DNA of 59,141 nucleotides, taken from Alphaproteobacteria bacterium. Lineage in GTDB: Bacteria > Pseudomonadota > Alphaproteobacteria > Acetobacterales > Acetobacteraceae. Of the stretch, positions 17,174-26,434 are shown one piece after another. Position 1 is the stretch's first letter. Each line of letters begins with the position of its first letter. The notes under the pieces are model-generated. The model saw only the letters and a list, made by a program, of their open reading frames with translations, was not told the DNA's origin and searched no databases. A program made the position numbers and the translations under genes. The stretch lies in contig JAFKFI010000128.1 in NCBI GenBank assembly GCA_017307285.1, positions 1 to 59,141 of the forward strand, written 5' to 3'.

Positions 17174-18940
17174 TTACTGAACCAGCGCCTGGCTCCGCAC
17201 CAGCCGCGCGTACAGCCCGTCCTGCTCCAGCAACGCCGCGTGCGTGCCCTGCTCCACCGCACGGCCGTCCGCCAGCACCACCACCAGGTCGGCATCGCGC
17301 ACCGTAGAGAGCCGGTGAGCAACGACGATCGTGGTGCGGCCTTCGCGCAAGTGGGACAATGCCAACTGCACCGCCACCTCGCTCTCCGCATCGAGCGCAC
17401 TGGTCGCCTCGTCGAGCAGCAGAATACGCGGGTTGCGCAGCAGGGCGCGGGCCAACGCGACGCGCTGGCGCTGGCCGCCCGACAACCGCTGGCCGCCGGG
17501 GCCGACCGGGGTCTCGTAGCCCTGTGGCAGGCAGGCGATGAACTCGGCCGCCGCGGCGGCGCTGGCGGCGGCTTCGATCTCCGCTTCGGTGGCGTCGGGC
17601 CGGCCCATTCGGATGTTGGCGGCGACCGTGTCGTCGAACAGCAAGGTGTCCTGCCCGACATAGGCGATGGCGTCGCGCAGGCTCGCCAACGTCACCGCGC
17701 GCACGTCGGCGCCGTCGATCGCGACCGACCCGGAGGCGACGTCGTGCAGGCGCGGGATCAGGGCAAGCGCGGTGGACTTGCCCGCACCCGACGGGCCGAC
17801 CAGGGCGACGGTCGAGCCAGGCTCAACCGAAAAACTCAGCCCATGCAGGCCTGCGCGGCCGTCCGGGTAGATGAACCGCACATCGGAAAACCGCACATGC
17901 CCGTGCCCGGACGGCAGCGGTACGGCGTCCGGTGTCTCGCGGATATGCGGGCGCTCATCGACCACGGTGAAGACACGGACGAGGCCCGCCAGCCCCTCCT
18001 GGATCGCCGCGTTGAGCGAGCCGAGCGCACGCAGCGGTCGGGAGGCGATCAGCAGGGCGGCGACGAATCCCGTAAAATTGCCGATCGTGTTGCTGCCGAC
18101 CGCCGCCCGCCAACCGGCGAAGCCGATCACCGCCGCGACCGCCGCGCCGCCCAACACCTCCAGCACCGGATCGACCCGTGCCCGGCTGCGCGTCATCCGG
18201 AGCAGCGCACGATAGAGCTGGGCGAAGGCGGTCTCGGCGCGCTGGGTCTCCGACGCCTCGAGCCGGTAGGCGCGCACCGTACGGGCCTGGGTGAAGCTTT
18301 CGTTGAGCAGGGCGGCGGTCTCGCCCATGCGCTCCTGCATCCCGCCCGAGGCGCGGCGGACGCGTTTGCCGATGCGCTGTATAGGCATCGCGGCGAGCGG
18401 GTAGAGGGCCGCGGCGATCAGGCTCAGCACCCAGTCGAGATACAGCATCGAGACCACCAGCCCGATCACCGTGATGGCATCCGCCACGCCGTTCACCGCG
18501 CGGGTCAGCGCCTCGCGGATGATCGTCGCGTCCGTCGTGAAGCGAGCGGCGAGCTGTGCCGGCGCCTCGCGCTCCATCCGCGCGAGGTCGGACTGCACGA
18601 GGTGGGAGAACATGCGGCCCTGCAGCTCGCGGATCACCAGCAGCACGATCTGCTGCACCTGCACGTTCTGGAAATACTGCGCCGCCGCCTTCACCGAGGT
18701 GACGGCGAGCACCAGGGCGGGGATTTGATACAGGATGCGCGCGTCGCGCCCGGTGAACATCGAAAAGGCGCGGTCGATCACCACCGGGTAGAGCGCGGTG
18801 GTGCCGGCCATGATCCCGGTCAGGACCAGGACCAGTAGCATGCGCGGCTTGTGATGGGTCAGGTGCTCGCGCCAGAGACGCCCGAGCAGGGCGCGGGTGG
18901 TCTGCTCGTCGGGCCGCAGGAGGGTGGTCGTGGCATCCAT
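17174..18940 (-). CDS. MsbA-like ABC transporter, fused permease and ATP-binding domains
   Basis: Half-type exporter of 588 aa that works as a homodimer. Six transmembrane segments occupy about residues 30-330, and the nucleotide-binding domain about 350-588 has Walker A VGPSGAGKST, signature LSGGQRQRVALARALL, Walker B ILLLDEATSALD and the H-loop VVAHRLSTV. The closest general class is MsbA/lipid A or multidrug exporter; the substrate is not shown by the sequence. ATG at 18938-18940 (MDATTTLLRP) is 13 bases after the cca stop, making it the last gene of the DUF1285-nudL-DUF6111-cca run. Confidence 0.93.
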   Translation of the reverse strand: MDATTTLLRPDEQTTRALLGRLWREHLTHHKPRMLLVLVLTGIMAGTTALYPVVIDRAFSMFTGRDARILYQIPALVLAVTSVKAAAQYFQNVQVQQIVLLVIRELQGRMFSHLVQSDLARMEREAPAQLAARFTTDATIIREALTRAVNGVADAITVIGLVVSMLYLDWVLSLIAAALYPLAAMPIQRIGKRVRRASGGMQERMGETAALLNESFTQARTVRAYRLEASETQRAETAFAQLYRALLRMTRSRARVDPVLEVLGGAAVAAVIGFAGWRAAVGSNTIGNFTGFVAALLIASRPLRALGSLNAAIQEGLAGLVRVFTVVDERPHIRETPDAVPLPSGHGHVRFSDVRFIYPDGRAGLHGLSFSVEPGSTVALVGPSGAGKSTALALIPRLHDVASGSVAIDGADVRAVTLASLRDAIAYVGQDTLLFDDTVAANIRMGRPDATEAEIEAAASAAAAAEFIACLPQGYETPVGPGGQRLSGGQRQRVALARALLRNPRILLLDEATSALDAESEVAVQLALSHLREGRTTIVVAHRLSTVRDADLVVVLADGRAVEQGTHAALLEQDGLYARLVRSQALVQ

Positions 18941-18953
18941 CGGCGGGCGTGTA

Positions 18954-20141
18954 TCAGCCGCCGATGCGCCTCGCCAGTTCCGCCCGACACGCCGCCCCGT
19001 CCGCGACGCAACCGCCCGCCAGCCACCAGGCGCGAATTGCCCGCAGAAGCAGGCCGACGCGGGGGCCGGGCAGCTCACCGAGCGCCAGCACGTCGCGGCC
19101 CTCCAGCGGGAACACCGGCATCGGCAGGGCGGCGAGCCGGGCGCGCAAGGCTGCCCAGCCCTGCCCGACATCGCCGGCCAGCCAGGCGCGGCCGATCAGG
19201 ATGTCGGCCGGAGTATCCGCGAGCAGGCGGCGCAAATCGGCGTCTGACGCACCTGGCTCGGGGATCGGCAGGGCGCGTAGGGCGACCAGCCGCTCCCGCT
19301 CGGACGTGGACAGTTTGAGCCGGTCGGCCAGCGCCTCCGCATCGCCCGTGACGAGCGCCGCGAGCCGGAGCAACGGGTCGATCGGCGCCCTGGCCTCGAC
19401 CAGCCGGGCCAGCCGGTCGGGCTCGGCGCCTTCGGGCAGCACCGCCGCGAGCACGCCTAGTTCGGCCATGAGGGCGACGGAGCCCGTCGGATCGGGGACT
19501 GCCAGAATGCGAAGCAGTTCGCTCCACACCCGCTCGGCCGACAATCGCGCAAGGCCCGGGACGCCCGCCCGGATTGCCGCGACGGCTTCAGGATCGGGGG
19601 GCGGGCGGCCGTAGCGGGCATGAAAACGGAAGAAGCGCAGGATGCGGAGATAATCCTCGGCGATCCGCCGCGCCGCGTCGCCGACGAAGCGCACCCGACC
19701 CGCCGCGAGGTCGGCGATGCCGCCGAACCGGTCGAATACCGCGCCATCCGGCGTCATCGACAGCGCGTTGATAGTGAAGTCGCGCCGTGCCGCGTCCTCC
19801 CGCCAATCGTTGGTGTAGGCGACTCGCGCGTGCCGCCCGTCAGTCTCCTCGTCGCGCCGCAAGGTGGTGATCTCGAAGCCGCGCCGGTCCATGACGGCGG
19901 TAACGGTACCGTGGTCGAGTCCGGTCGGCACCGCCCGGATGCCCGCCGCCTGCAAAGCCTGCATCACCGCCTCGGGCCGGCGAGGTGTGGCGAGGTCGAT
20001 GTCAGCCACGGGCCGCCCCGCCAGCGCATCGCGCACGCAGCCTCCGACCAGCCGCGCCTCCGGCAATGCGGCAAGCACGGCACGCAACGCGGGATCTTCG
20101 AGGAAGGACGGCTTGATGCGCGCGGCGGGCTGGTCGGTCAC
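18954..20141 (-). CDS. cca: CCA tRNA nucleotidyltransferase
   Basis: Adds or repairs the 3' CCA of tRNAs. The 395-aa product shows the class II nucleotidyltransferase head ARLVGGCVRDAL (Gly-Gly and Arg-Asp) followed by VADIDLAT (catalytic Asp-x-Asp), then TVTAVMDRRGFEITTLRRD, the RRDFTINAL motif and a neck RIAEDYLRILRFFRFHARYG. The alphaproteobacterial type has a long helical tail, as here. ATG overlaps the DUF6111 gene by 4 bases. Confidence 0.95.
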   Translation of the reverse strand: MTDQPAARIKPSFLEDPALRAVLAALPEARLVGGCVRDALAGRPVADIDLATPRRPEAVMQALQAAGIRAVPTGLDHGTVTAVMDRRGFEITTLRRDEETDGRHARVAYTNDWREDAARRDFTINALSMTPDGAVFDRFGGIADLAAGRVRFVGDAARRIAEDYLRILRFFRFHARYGRPPPDPEAVAAIRAGVPGLARLSAERVWSELLRILAVPDPTGSVALMAELGVLAAVLPEGAEPDRLARLVEARAPIDPLLRLAALVTGDAEALADRLKLSTSERERLVALRALPIPEPGASDADLRRLLADTPADILIGRAWLAGDVGQGWAALRARLAALPMPVFPLEGRDVLALGELPGPRVGLLLRAIRAWWLAGGCVADGAACRAELARRIGG

Positions 20142-20383
20142 GGCGGGGCGGCGTGTCCGGAAACGATTTCGCCGTTCTGCCAGCGCGCCGGCACGTAGTG
20201 CTTGCCCGGCCCGAGCGTGTCATGGGCGGCAAACCACACGAGCCCGGCTGCGATCACGGCGACGGCGACAACCGCGGCCCCCACCAGCGCAGTAGACGGT
20301 CCGCGCCCGGCGGCCAGCCACCACCACGCGCCGAACGCGACGAAGGGAACCAGAAACAGGACGACTTCCAGCAGCCGCAGCAC
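20138..20383 (-). CDS. DUF6111 family membrane protein
   Basis: An 81-aa protein with two hydrophobic segments (LEVVLFLVPFVAFGAWWWLA and ALVGAAVVAVAVIAAGLVWF) and a short C-terminal tail with the conserved GKHYVPARWQNGEIVSG. This tail, with the position directly before cca, is typical of DUF6111 in alphaproteobacteria. The GTG start at 20381-20383 follows GAGGGCGGC; a longer version from 20443 would overlap the Nudix gene. It overlaps cca by 4 bases. Function unknown. Confidence 0.82.
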   Translation of the reverse strand: MLRLLEVVLFLVPFVAFGAWWWLAAGRGPSTALVGAAVVAVAVIAAGLVWFAAHDTLGPGKHYVPARWQNGEIVSGHAAPP

Positions 20384-20390
20384 GCCGCCC

Positions 20391-21026
20391 TCACTCCGCG
20401 CGCAGGACGTGCGCGAGATGCACGAGTATAGCGGCGGTCGCACCCCAGATGTAGTGATCGGGATGCGGCCAGACCCAGAAATTCCGCCAGCGCCCCCGGT
20501 AATGCGCCCGCCGCTGCTGCGGCGCCTTGGGGTCGAGCAGCACCGCCATCGGCAGTTCGAACACCGCCTCCACCTCGTCCGGCGAGGGCGTGAAGTCGAG
20601 CCCCGGCGGCACCAAGCCGAGCACCGGTGTAATCCGATAGCCGGTGCCGGTCACGTAGTCGGTCAGTCGGCCGAGCAATTCCACTCGCGCCGGATCGAGC
20701 CCGATCTCCTCCTCCGCCTCGCGCAGCGCCGTGGCCTCGGGGTGGGGATCGTCGGGGTCCGTGCGGCCGCCCGGAAAGGCCACCTGGCCGGCGTGCTGGG
20801 CGAGGTGGGAAGTGCGTTTGGTCAACAGGATGCCCGGCGCCGGGCCAAGAATGATCGGCACCAGGACGGCGGCCGGTGTCAAATCGGCATCGACCAGATC
20901 GACGGCGTCGTCCGAGCGGACCGGCGCGGCCAGCGCGCCGGGCGGCGCAGGCATCGCGAGTACGTCGCCCTTGTCCGCGCGGCCCGCTATCCCGGCGAGC
21001 CGCGCCCGCAACGCCTCGGCGTCCAA
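20391..21026 (-). CDS. CoA pyrophosphatase (Nudix, NudL-type)
   Basis: Nudix hydrolase of 211 aa from the CoA-pyrophosphatase group, which cleaves CoA to 4'-phosphopantetheine and 3',5'-ADP. It has the group's LTKRTSHLAQHAGQVAFPGG block before the Nudix box, which itself reads GG-RTDPDDPHPE-ATALREAEEEIG. The C-terminal HYIWGATAAIL is also typical of this group. The start is TTG (21024-21026) preceded by AAGGGGG on the coding strand. It is followed after 7 bases by DUF6111. Confidence 0.92.
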   Translation of the reverse strand: MDAEALRARLAGIAGRADKGDVLAMPAPPGALAAPVRSDDAVDLVDADLTPAAVLVPIILGPAPGILLTKRTSHLAQHAGQVAFPGGRTDPDDPHPEATALREAEEEIGLDPARVELLGRLTDYVTGTGYRITPVLGLVPPGLDFTPSPDEVEAVFELPMAVLLDPKAPQQRRAHYRGRWRNFWVWPHPDHYIWGATAAILVHLAHVLRAE

Positions 21027-21041
21027 CCCCCTTGGTCTCCC

Positions 21042-21650
21042 TTATGCATCCCCGCCGGGCGGCAACTCGCCCAGGGGGAAGAACTTGCCCTGGCTCCACA
21101 CCCCGAGCATCCGCCGGCAGCCGACCCATTCGGGCACCGCCAACGCCACCAGCTCGTAATACACCGCACGGCTGATCCGCGCCTCGATGCCGAGCGCACC
21201 AGCGCCGCCACGAATGAGAAGATAGGGGGTGGGCTCGCAGGTCAGCAGGTCATGACCCACGCGGATCGGATGGTCCGGCCCGGCGGTGACCACCTCATCG
21301 ACATTGGTGCGAAAGGAGAGGGTCTGCTGTCGGCCATCGCCGGTCCAATCAAGCTCGACCGCGACGAAAGGCACGTCCTCGACCGCGATGCGGCCGCGCT
21401 CGGCCGGGGTTTCGAGGAAGTATTCACCGCCAGCCTCGCGCTTCAGCACGCTCGAGAACAGGCAAACCAGCTCCTTTCGGCCGATCGGGCTGCCCCGATA
21501 AAGCCAGGTGCCGTCGCGCTGGATCACAAAAGGCAGATCGCCGCAATCGGCGGGAACCCGCTTCGGACGCGCGGACTTCTCGGCGGCGGGTTTCTTGCCC
21601 CCAGTGCCGGGGTGCGGATGCGCCGATCCGGGCGTCAAGCTGGTCCCCAT
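21042..21650 (-). CDS. DUF1285 domain-containing protein
   Basis: A 202-aa cytosolic protein with a disordered Pro/Lys-rich N-terminus (about 1-35), then the DUF1285 core: VIQRDGTWLYRGSPIGRKELVCLFSSVLKRE, YFLETPAERGRIAVEDVPFVAV and PYLLIRGGAGALGIEARISR. The family has a PH-like two-domain structure but no known function. It lies 15 bases before the CoA pyrophosphatase gene and diverges from the moxR operon, sharing the roughly 190-base gap, as in many alphaproteobacteria. Confidence 0.9.
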   Translation of the reverse strand: MGTSLTPGSAHPHPGTGGKKPAAEKSARPKRVPADCGDLPFVIQRDGTWLYRGSPIGRKELVCLFSSVLKREAGGEYFLETPAERGRIAVEDVPFVAVELDWTGDGRQQTLSFRTNVDEVVTAGPDHPIRVGHDLLTCEPTPYLLIRGGAGALGIEARISRAVYYELVALAVPEWVGCRRMLGVWSQGKFFPLGELPPGGDA

Positions 21651-21844
21651 GTGGCTCTACCTTCCCTGCTTGAGGCCGCCATGCTCGTTCCAGCGGGCGG
21701 CGCGAGAATCGGGGCTCGCATTCACGTCCGCGTCCTTACGTCTCGCCGCGCTTCCTCTGGCAGGGCGGATATAGGTAGCATCCCCCTGTCCGTGGAAGTA
21801 CCCGCTGGGGCGTAGCGGACCAAAACCCAGAGGCAGGAGCCCGC

Positions 21845-22861
21845 ATGTCGGCCAGTATGGCGCATTCGTCACACCACAACCCGGACGCGAGTGGCATCCT
21901 TGGCGAAGTCGAGGCGCTCGGCGCGCGCATCGTGGCGGTCCGCGCCGCCATCGGGCGGGTGATCTTCGGCCAGCAGGAGGTGGTGGACCAGACGCTCATC
22001 ACGCTTCTGTCCGGCGGCCACGTGCTGCTGGTCGGCGTCCCCGGCCTCGGCAAGAGCCGGCTGGTGGAAACCTTGGGCGTGGTGCTCGGGCTCGCCACCA
22101 AGCGGGTGCAGTTCACGCCGGACCTGATGCCCGCCGACATCATCGGCAGCGAAGTGCTGGACGAGGCCGAGGGGCGACGCAGCTTCCGCTTCGTTCCCGG
22201 CCCGGTGTTCTGCCAGTTGCTGATGGCCGACGAGATCAACCGCGCGAGCCCACGCACCCAATCGGCGCTGCTGCAAGCCATGCAGGAACAGCGGGTGGCG
22301 ATCGGCGGCGTCGAGCACGCCTTGCCCCGCCCGTTCCACGTGCTGGCGACGCAGAACCCCATCGAGCAGGAGGGCACCTACCCGCTCCCAGAAGCCCAGC
22401 TCGACCGCTTCCTGCTGGAGATCGTTGTCAGTTACCCCGATCTCGCCGCCGAGCGCACTATGCTGCTGGCCACCACCGGCGCGGCGGAGGCCCGTCCGGC
22501 GCAGGCGATGTCGGCCGAGGAATTGATGGCCGCCCAAATGCTAATCCGCCGCGTGCCGGTGAGCGAAGGCGTGGTCGAGGCCATTCTGTCGCTCGTGCGC
22601 GGCGGACGGCCGGAGACGTCCGAGGACGATTTCGTGCGCCGAAACGTCGCGTGGGGACCGGGCCCGCGCGCGGCCCAGGCGCTGATGCTCGCCAGCCGTG
22701 CCCGGGCGCTGCTCGATGGCCGGCTTGCGCCCAGCATCGACGATGTGGTGGCGCTGGCCCGTCCGGTGCTACGCCATCGCATGGCATTGACCTTTTCCGC
22801 GCGCGCCGACGGCGTGCTGCTGCCGGACGTGATCGACCGGCTGGTGGAGCGTCTTGGCTAG
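21845..22861 (+). CDS. moxR: MoxR family AAA+ ATPase
   Basis: AAA+ chaperone-like ATPase (338 aa) of the MoxR family, thought to assist maturation of protein complexes with VWA-domain partners. It has Walker A GVPGLGKSR, Walker B LMADEINRASP, sensor 1 VLATQNPIEQEGTYPLPEAQLDRF and a C-terminal lid with VLRHRMALTFSARADG. First gene of a moxR - DUF58 - DUF4159 - membrane protein operon; the end overlaps DUF58 by 8 bases. GGCAGGAG (21832-21839) precedes the ATG. Confidence 0.95.
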   Translation: MSASMAHSSHHNPDASGILGEVEALGARIVAVRAAIGRVIFGQQEVVDQTLITLLSGGHVLLVGVPGLGKSRLVETLGVVLGLATKRVQFTPDLMPADIIGSEVLDEAEGRRSFRFVPGPVFCQLLMADEINRASPRTQSALLQAMQEQRVAIGGVEHALPRPFHVLATQNPIEQEGTYPLPEAQLDRFLLEIVVSYPDLAAERTMLLATTGAAEARPAQAMSAEELMAAQMLIRRVPVSEGVVEAILSLVRGGRPETSEDDFVRRNVAWGPGPRAAQALMLASRARALLDGRLAPSIDDVVALARPVLRHRMALTFSARADGVLLPDVIDRLVERLG

Positions 22862-23750
22862 GGCAATCGCGGCTGAGGCCAGCGTTAAGGCCCGTCGCGC
22901 CGAGGCCCTCGGCGCCCGCCTGCCGCCGCTGATGGTCGCCGCCGAACGCGTTGCCGCCACCGTCGCGCAGGGCGTGCATGGCCGGCGGCGGGTCGGCCAG
23001 GGCGACAGTTTCTGGCAGTTCCGCCCCTTCGTCACTGGCGATCCGACCAGCAGGATCGACTGGCGGCAATCCGCCAAATCCGAGCGCGCCTTCATCCGCG
23101 AGACCGAGTGGGAGGCGGCGCAGACCGTCGCGGTGTGGCGCGACGGCTCGGCCAGCATGCGCTGGCGCTCCCGAGGTGCGACAGTGGACAAGGCCGAGCG
23201 TGCGGGATTGCTGCTTCTCGCGCTGGCGTCGCTGCTGCTGCGCGGCGGCGAGCGCGTGGTGCTGATGGAGGCTGGCGCGCGGCCGATCGCCGGCTTGCCG
23301 GGACTCGACCGGCTGGCCGAGGCGATCGGCGCCGACCGGAGTGGCGCCGGCGAAGCGTTGTCCGGGCTGCCGCCCACCATTCCGGTCCCGCGCCACGCCC
23401 GCGTCGTCCTGTTCGGCGATTTTCTCTCGCCGCTCGACGAGGTGCAGGCCGGCGTCGGACGCCTCGCCGCGATCCCCGTGACCGGGCATCTGCTGCAGGT
23501 GCTCGATCCCGCCGAGGCAGTGCTCCCCTATACCGGCCGAATCCGCTTCCGTGGCGTCGAACGCGAGACGAACACATTGATCCCGCGCGTCGAGACGATC
23601 CGCGACGAGTACGGTCGCCGGCTCGCAGCGCACCAGGCCGGGCTCGCGGCGATCTGCTCGGCAGCCGGCTTCAGCTTCGGTGTGCATCGCACCGATCATC
23701 CGCCCGAAACCGCGCTGCTCGCCCTCTACACGGCGCTGACCGCCCGATGA
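22854..23750 (+). CDS. DUF58 domain-containing protein
   Basis: A 298-aa protein with the DUF58 signature FVTGDPTSRIDWRQSAKSE (about 60-80) and a degenerate VWA-like fold after it (VAVWRDGSASMRW). DUF58 proteins regularly pair with MoxR ATPases and membrane VWA/BatA proteins; the joint function is proposed to be assembly of envelope or metal-containing complexes. TTG at 22854 overlaps moxR by 8 bases; the stop overlaps the next start (ATGA). Confidence 0.9.
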   Translation: MARAIAAEASVKARRAEALGARLPPLMVAAERVAATVAQGVHGRRRVGQGDSFWQFRPFVTGDPTSRIDWRQSAKSERAFIRETEWEAAQTVAVWRDGSASMRWRSRGATVDKAERAGLLLLALASLLLRGGERVVLMEAGARPIAGLPGLDRLAEAIGADRSGAGEALSGLPPTIPVPRHARVVLFGDFLSPLDEVQAGVGRLAAIPVTGHLLQVLDPAEAVLPYTGRIRFRGVERETNTLIPRVETIRDEYGRRLAAHQAGLAAICSAAGFSFGVHRTDHPPETALLALYTALTAR

Positions 23751-26434
23751 TCTTCGTCTATCCCTGGGTGCTGCTTGCCCTGGCCGCTCTGCCGCTGCTG
23801 TGGTGGCTGCTGCGGGTTACGCCGCCGGCGCCGCGCAGCGAGATCTTTCCCGCAATCCGCCTGCTGCTCGGGCTGAAGACCACGGAAGAAACCCCGGCGC
23901 GCACCCCGTGGTGGCTGCTGGTGCTGCGCGTGCTCGCGGCAGGGCTGGTGATCGTGGCGTTGGCCCGGCCGGTGCTGGATGCGGGCGCCGCGCTGCCAGG
24001 CAGCGGACCGATGTTGCTGGTGCTCGACGACGGTTGGGCGTCGGCGGCGGACTGGCCGCGACGGATGGAGGCCGCCTCGACCGCCCTTGACCGGGCCGAG
24101 GGCGCCGGTCGGAAAGCCGCCCTGCTCGCCACCGCCCCGAACGAGAGCAACGCCGCCCCGGAGGCGACGGCGCCGATGCCGGTGCCCGATCTGCGCGCCC
24201 GCATCGCGGCGCTGCGTCCGAAGCCGTGGCCGGTGGACCGGGCGGCCTCGGCGCGCGCGCTGCGCGACTGGAAGCAGCCGGGCACGGCGGTCGTCTACGT
24301 CGCCGACGGACTGACCGACGGGGCAGCGTTTTCCACTTTTGGCGACGCGCTCGCCTCGGCAGGCGCGGTGACGGAGATATGCTGCGATACGCCGCCCGCT
24401 CGCCTCCTGCTGCCGCCGCGCTCGGAGCCGGATCGGCTGGTGGCCCGCATCGCCCAAGTGCCCCAGCCGGTGCCGACCGAAGCCGCCGTGCTCGCTCAAA
24501 GCGGCGACGGCCGCACCTTGGCTCGCGCCACGGTCACGCTGCCCGCAGGCGCGTCAACCGCCGAGGCACCGATCGCGCTGCCGACCGAGTTGCGCAACCG
24601 CCTCGGCCGGCTGGTGCTCGAAGGCCCGCCCTCGGCCGGCTCGGTCGTGCTGCTTGATGAGCGCTGGCGCCGCCGCCCCGTGGGCCTGCTGGCCGGCGAC
24701 ATGGCCTCCGCTGAGTCGCCGCTCACCGGCTCGCTCTATTACCTGCGCCGAGCTCTCGCGCCCTATACCGAGGTGCGGGAGGGCGATCTGCACAGCCTGC
24801 TGTCCCGCGATCTCTCTGTGCTTATCCTCGCCGACATGCCGCTCCCGGCCGGTGAGGAGCGGGACGCGATCGCCAACTGGGTGCAGAAGGGCGGGCTGCT
24901 GATCCGCTTCGCCGGGCCGCGCACGGCCGAGCAGCCATTGGGCGAGACCGACCCGCTAATGCCGGTGCGCCTGCTCGCCGGCAACCGCCAACTCGGCGGC
25001 GCGATGTCCTGGAGCCAGCCGGCCGGGCTCGCGCCGTTCGCCGACAGCTCGCCCTTCGCCGGACTGACGGTGCCCGACGAGGTGAAAGTGACGCGGCAAG
25101 TGCTCGCGGAACCCTCCGCCACCCTGACCCAGCAGAGCTGGGCGACCCTGGCCGACGGCACCCCGCTCGTCACGCAAAGCGCGCAAGGCGCTGGCCGCAT
25201 CGTGCTGTTCCATGTGACCGCCAACGCCGACTGGTCCAACCTGCCGCTGTCCGGGTTGTTCGTGGACATGCTGCGCCGGCTCGTCGATCTCTCGGCCGGG
25301 GTCGCCGGGGCGGAGCCACACGCCATTCTTGGTCCCGCCGAGACGCTGGACGGGTATGGAATGCTATCACCCCCGCCGCCCGCCGCCGCCGGTCTCGCGG
25401 CCGACGCTTTCGCCAAGACGACGGTCTCACCGCAGCATCCGCCCGGCCTCTACGGCCCCGAGAACGGACGCCAGGCGCTCAATCTTGGCGCCGCCCTCCC
25501 CGCCCTCAGCCCGGCCCCGGTGGTGTCCGGCGCGCGGGTGGAGGGCTTGTCGGCCACCGCGCCGGAGCGCGCTCTGGGGCCCTGGCTGCTCGCCGCCGCG
25601 ATCGTACTGCTGGTGGTTGACCTGCTGGTCTCGCTTGCCCTGCGCGGTCTGTTGCGGCGGAGCGTCGCTGGGGCGGCGACGGCGCTCGCCCTCTTGCTGC
25701 CGCTCGCCCCGGCACATGCGCTCGAACAAAACCAGCCGCCGGCGCTGGCGACCCGGCTTGCCTATATCGTCACCGGCAACGACCAGGTCGATAACGTCTC
25801 CAAAGCCGGGCTCGAGGGACTGTCCGAATACGTCAACCGGCGCACCGCCGCGACCCTCGTGGAGCCCGATGCGGTGGTGCCGGGGGAGACCGATCTCAGC
25901 TTCTACCCGCTGCTCTACTGGCCGATCACCGCCGACGCCCAGCCGCTCGCGCCCGCGGCGGCGGCGGCGCTCAACGACTACATGGGCCGCGGCGGCATCA
26001 TCCTCATCGACACTCGCGACAGCGGCAGCGGCGAGGGTTTTTCTCCGGGCGCCGACACGGCGTTGCAGCGCGCGGCACAGGGGCTGGTGATTCCACCACT
26101 GGCCCCGCTCACCACCGAGCACGTGCTGGCCCGCGCCTTCTATCTGCTGCAGGACTTCCCGGGCCGTTTCACCGGCGACACCGTGTGGGTGCAGCGCGAC
26201 CAGGACCGCGCGAATGACAGCGTGAGCCCGGTGATCATTGGCGGCAATGATTGGGCCGGCGCCTGGGCGGTGGATCAGAGCGGGCGCAATCCCTACGCGG
26301 TGATCCCCGGCGGAGCGCGGCAGCGTACGATCGCCTACCGGTTCGGCGTGAATCTCGTCATGTACGCGCTCACCGGCAACTACAAGGGCGACCAGGTCCA
26401 CGTGCCCGCGATCCTCGAGCGGCTGGGGCAGTAG
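23747..26434 (+). CDS. DUF4159 / BatA-N-terminal membrane protein
   Basis: An 895-aa membrane protein. The N-terminus MIFVYPWVLLALAALPLLWWLL and the second helix near residue 60-80 (LLVLRVLAAGLVIVALARP) form the BatA-type two-helix module. A large periplasmic region with weak VWA/GATase-like features follows (MLLVLDDGW, LSVLILADM). After a helix pair near 610-660, the C-terminal DUF4159 domain carries LAYIVTGNDQVDNVSKAGLEGL, YPLLYWPI, GGIILIDTRDS and a final YKGDQVH segment. ATG overlaps the DUF58 stop by 4 bases, and the next gene begins immediately after its stop, so the four genes form one tight operon. Confidence 0.92.
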   Translation: MIFVYPWVLLALAALPLLWWLLRVTPPAPRSEIFPAIRLLLGLKTTEETPARTPWWLLVLRVLAAGLVIVALARPVLDAGAALPGSGPMLLVLDDGWASAADWPRRMEAASTALDRAEGAGRKAALLATAPNESNAAPEATAPMPVPDLRARIAALRPKPWPVDRAASARALRDWKQPGTAVVYVADGLTDGAAFSTFGDALASAGAVTEICCDTPPARLLLPPRSEPDRLVARIAQVPQPVPTEAAVLAQSGDGRTLARATVTLPAGASTAEAPIALPTELRNRLGRLVLEGPPSAGSVVLLDERWRRRPVGLLAGDMASAESPLTGSLYYLRRALAPYTEVREGDLHSLLSRDLSVLILADMPLPAGEERDAIANWVQKGGLLIRFAGPRTAEQPLGETDPLMPVRLLAGNRQLGGAMSWSQPAGLAPFADSSPFAGLTVPDEVKVTRQVLAEPSATLTQQSWATLADGTPLVTQSAQGAGRIVLFHVTANADWSNLPLSGLFVDMLRRLVDLSAGVAGAEPHAILGPAETLDGYGMLSPPPPAAAGLAADAFAKTTVSPQHPPGLYGPENGRQALNLGAALPALSPAPVVSGARVEGLSATAPERALGPWLLAAAIVLLVVDLLVSLALRGLLRRSVAGAATALALLLPLAPAHALEQNQPPALATRLAYIVTGNDQVDNVSKAGLEGLSEYVNRRTAATLVEPDAVVPGETDLSFYPLLYWPITADAQPLAPAAAAALNDYMGRGGIILIDTRDSGSGEGFSPGADTALQRAAQGLVIPPLAPLTTEHVLARAFYLLQDFPGRFTGDTVWVQRDQDRANDSVSPVIIGGNDWAGAWAVDQSGRNPYAVIPGGARQRTIAYRFGVNLVMYALTGNYKGDQVHVPAILERLGQ

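Noticed and set aside
16906-17307. 133-codon plus-strand frame in the gap before the ABC exporter
   Set aside because: Ends inside the exporter on the opposite strand; no family match and no good ribosome-binding site.
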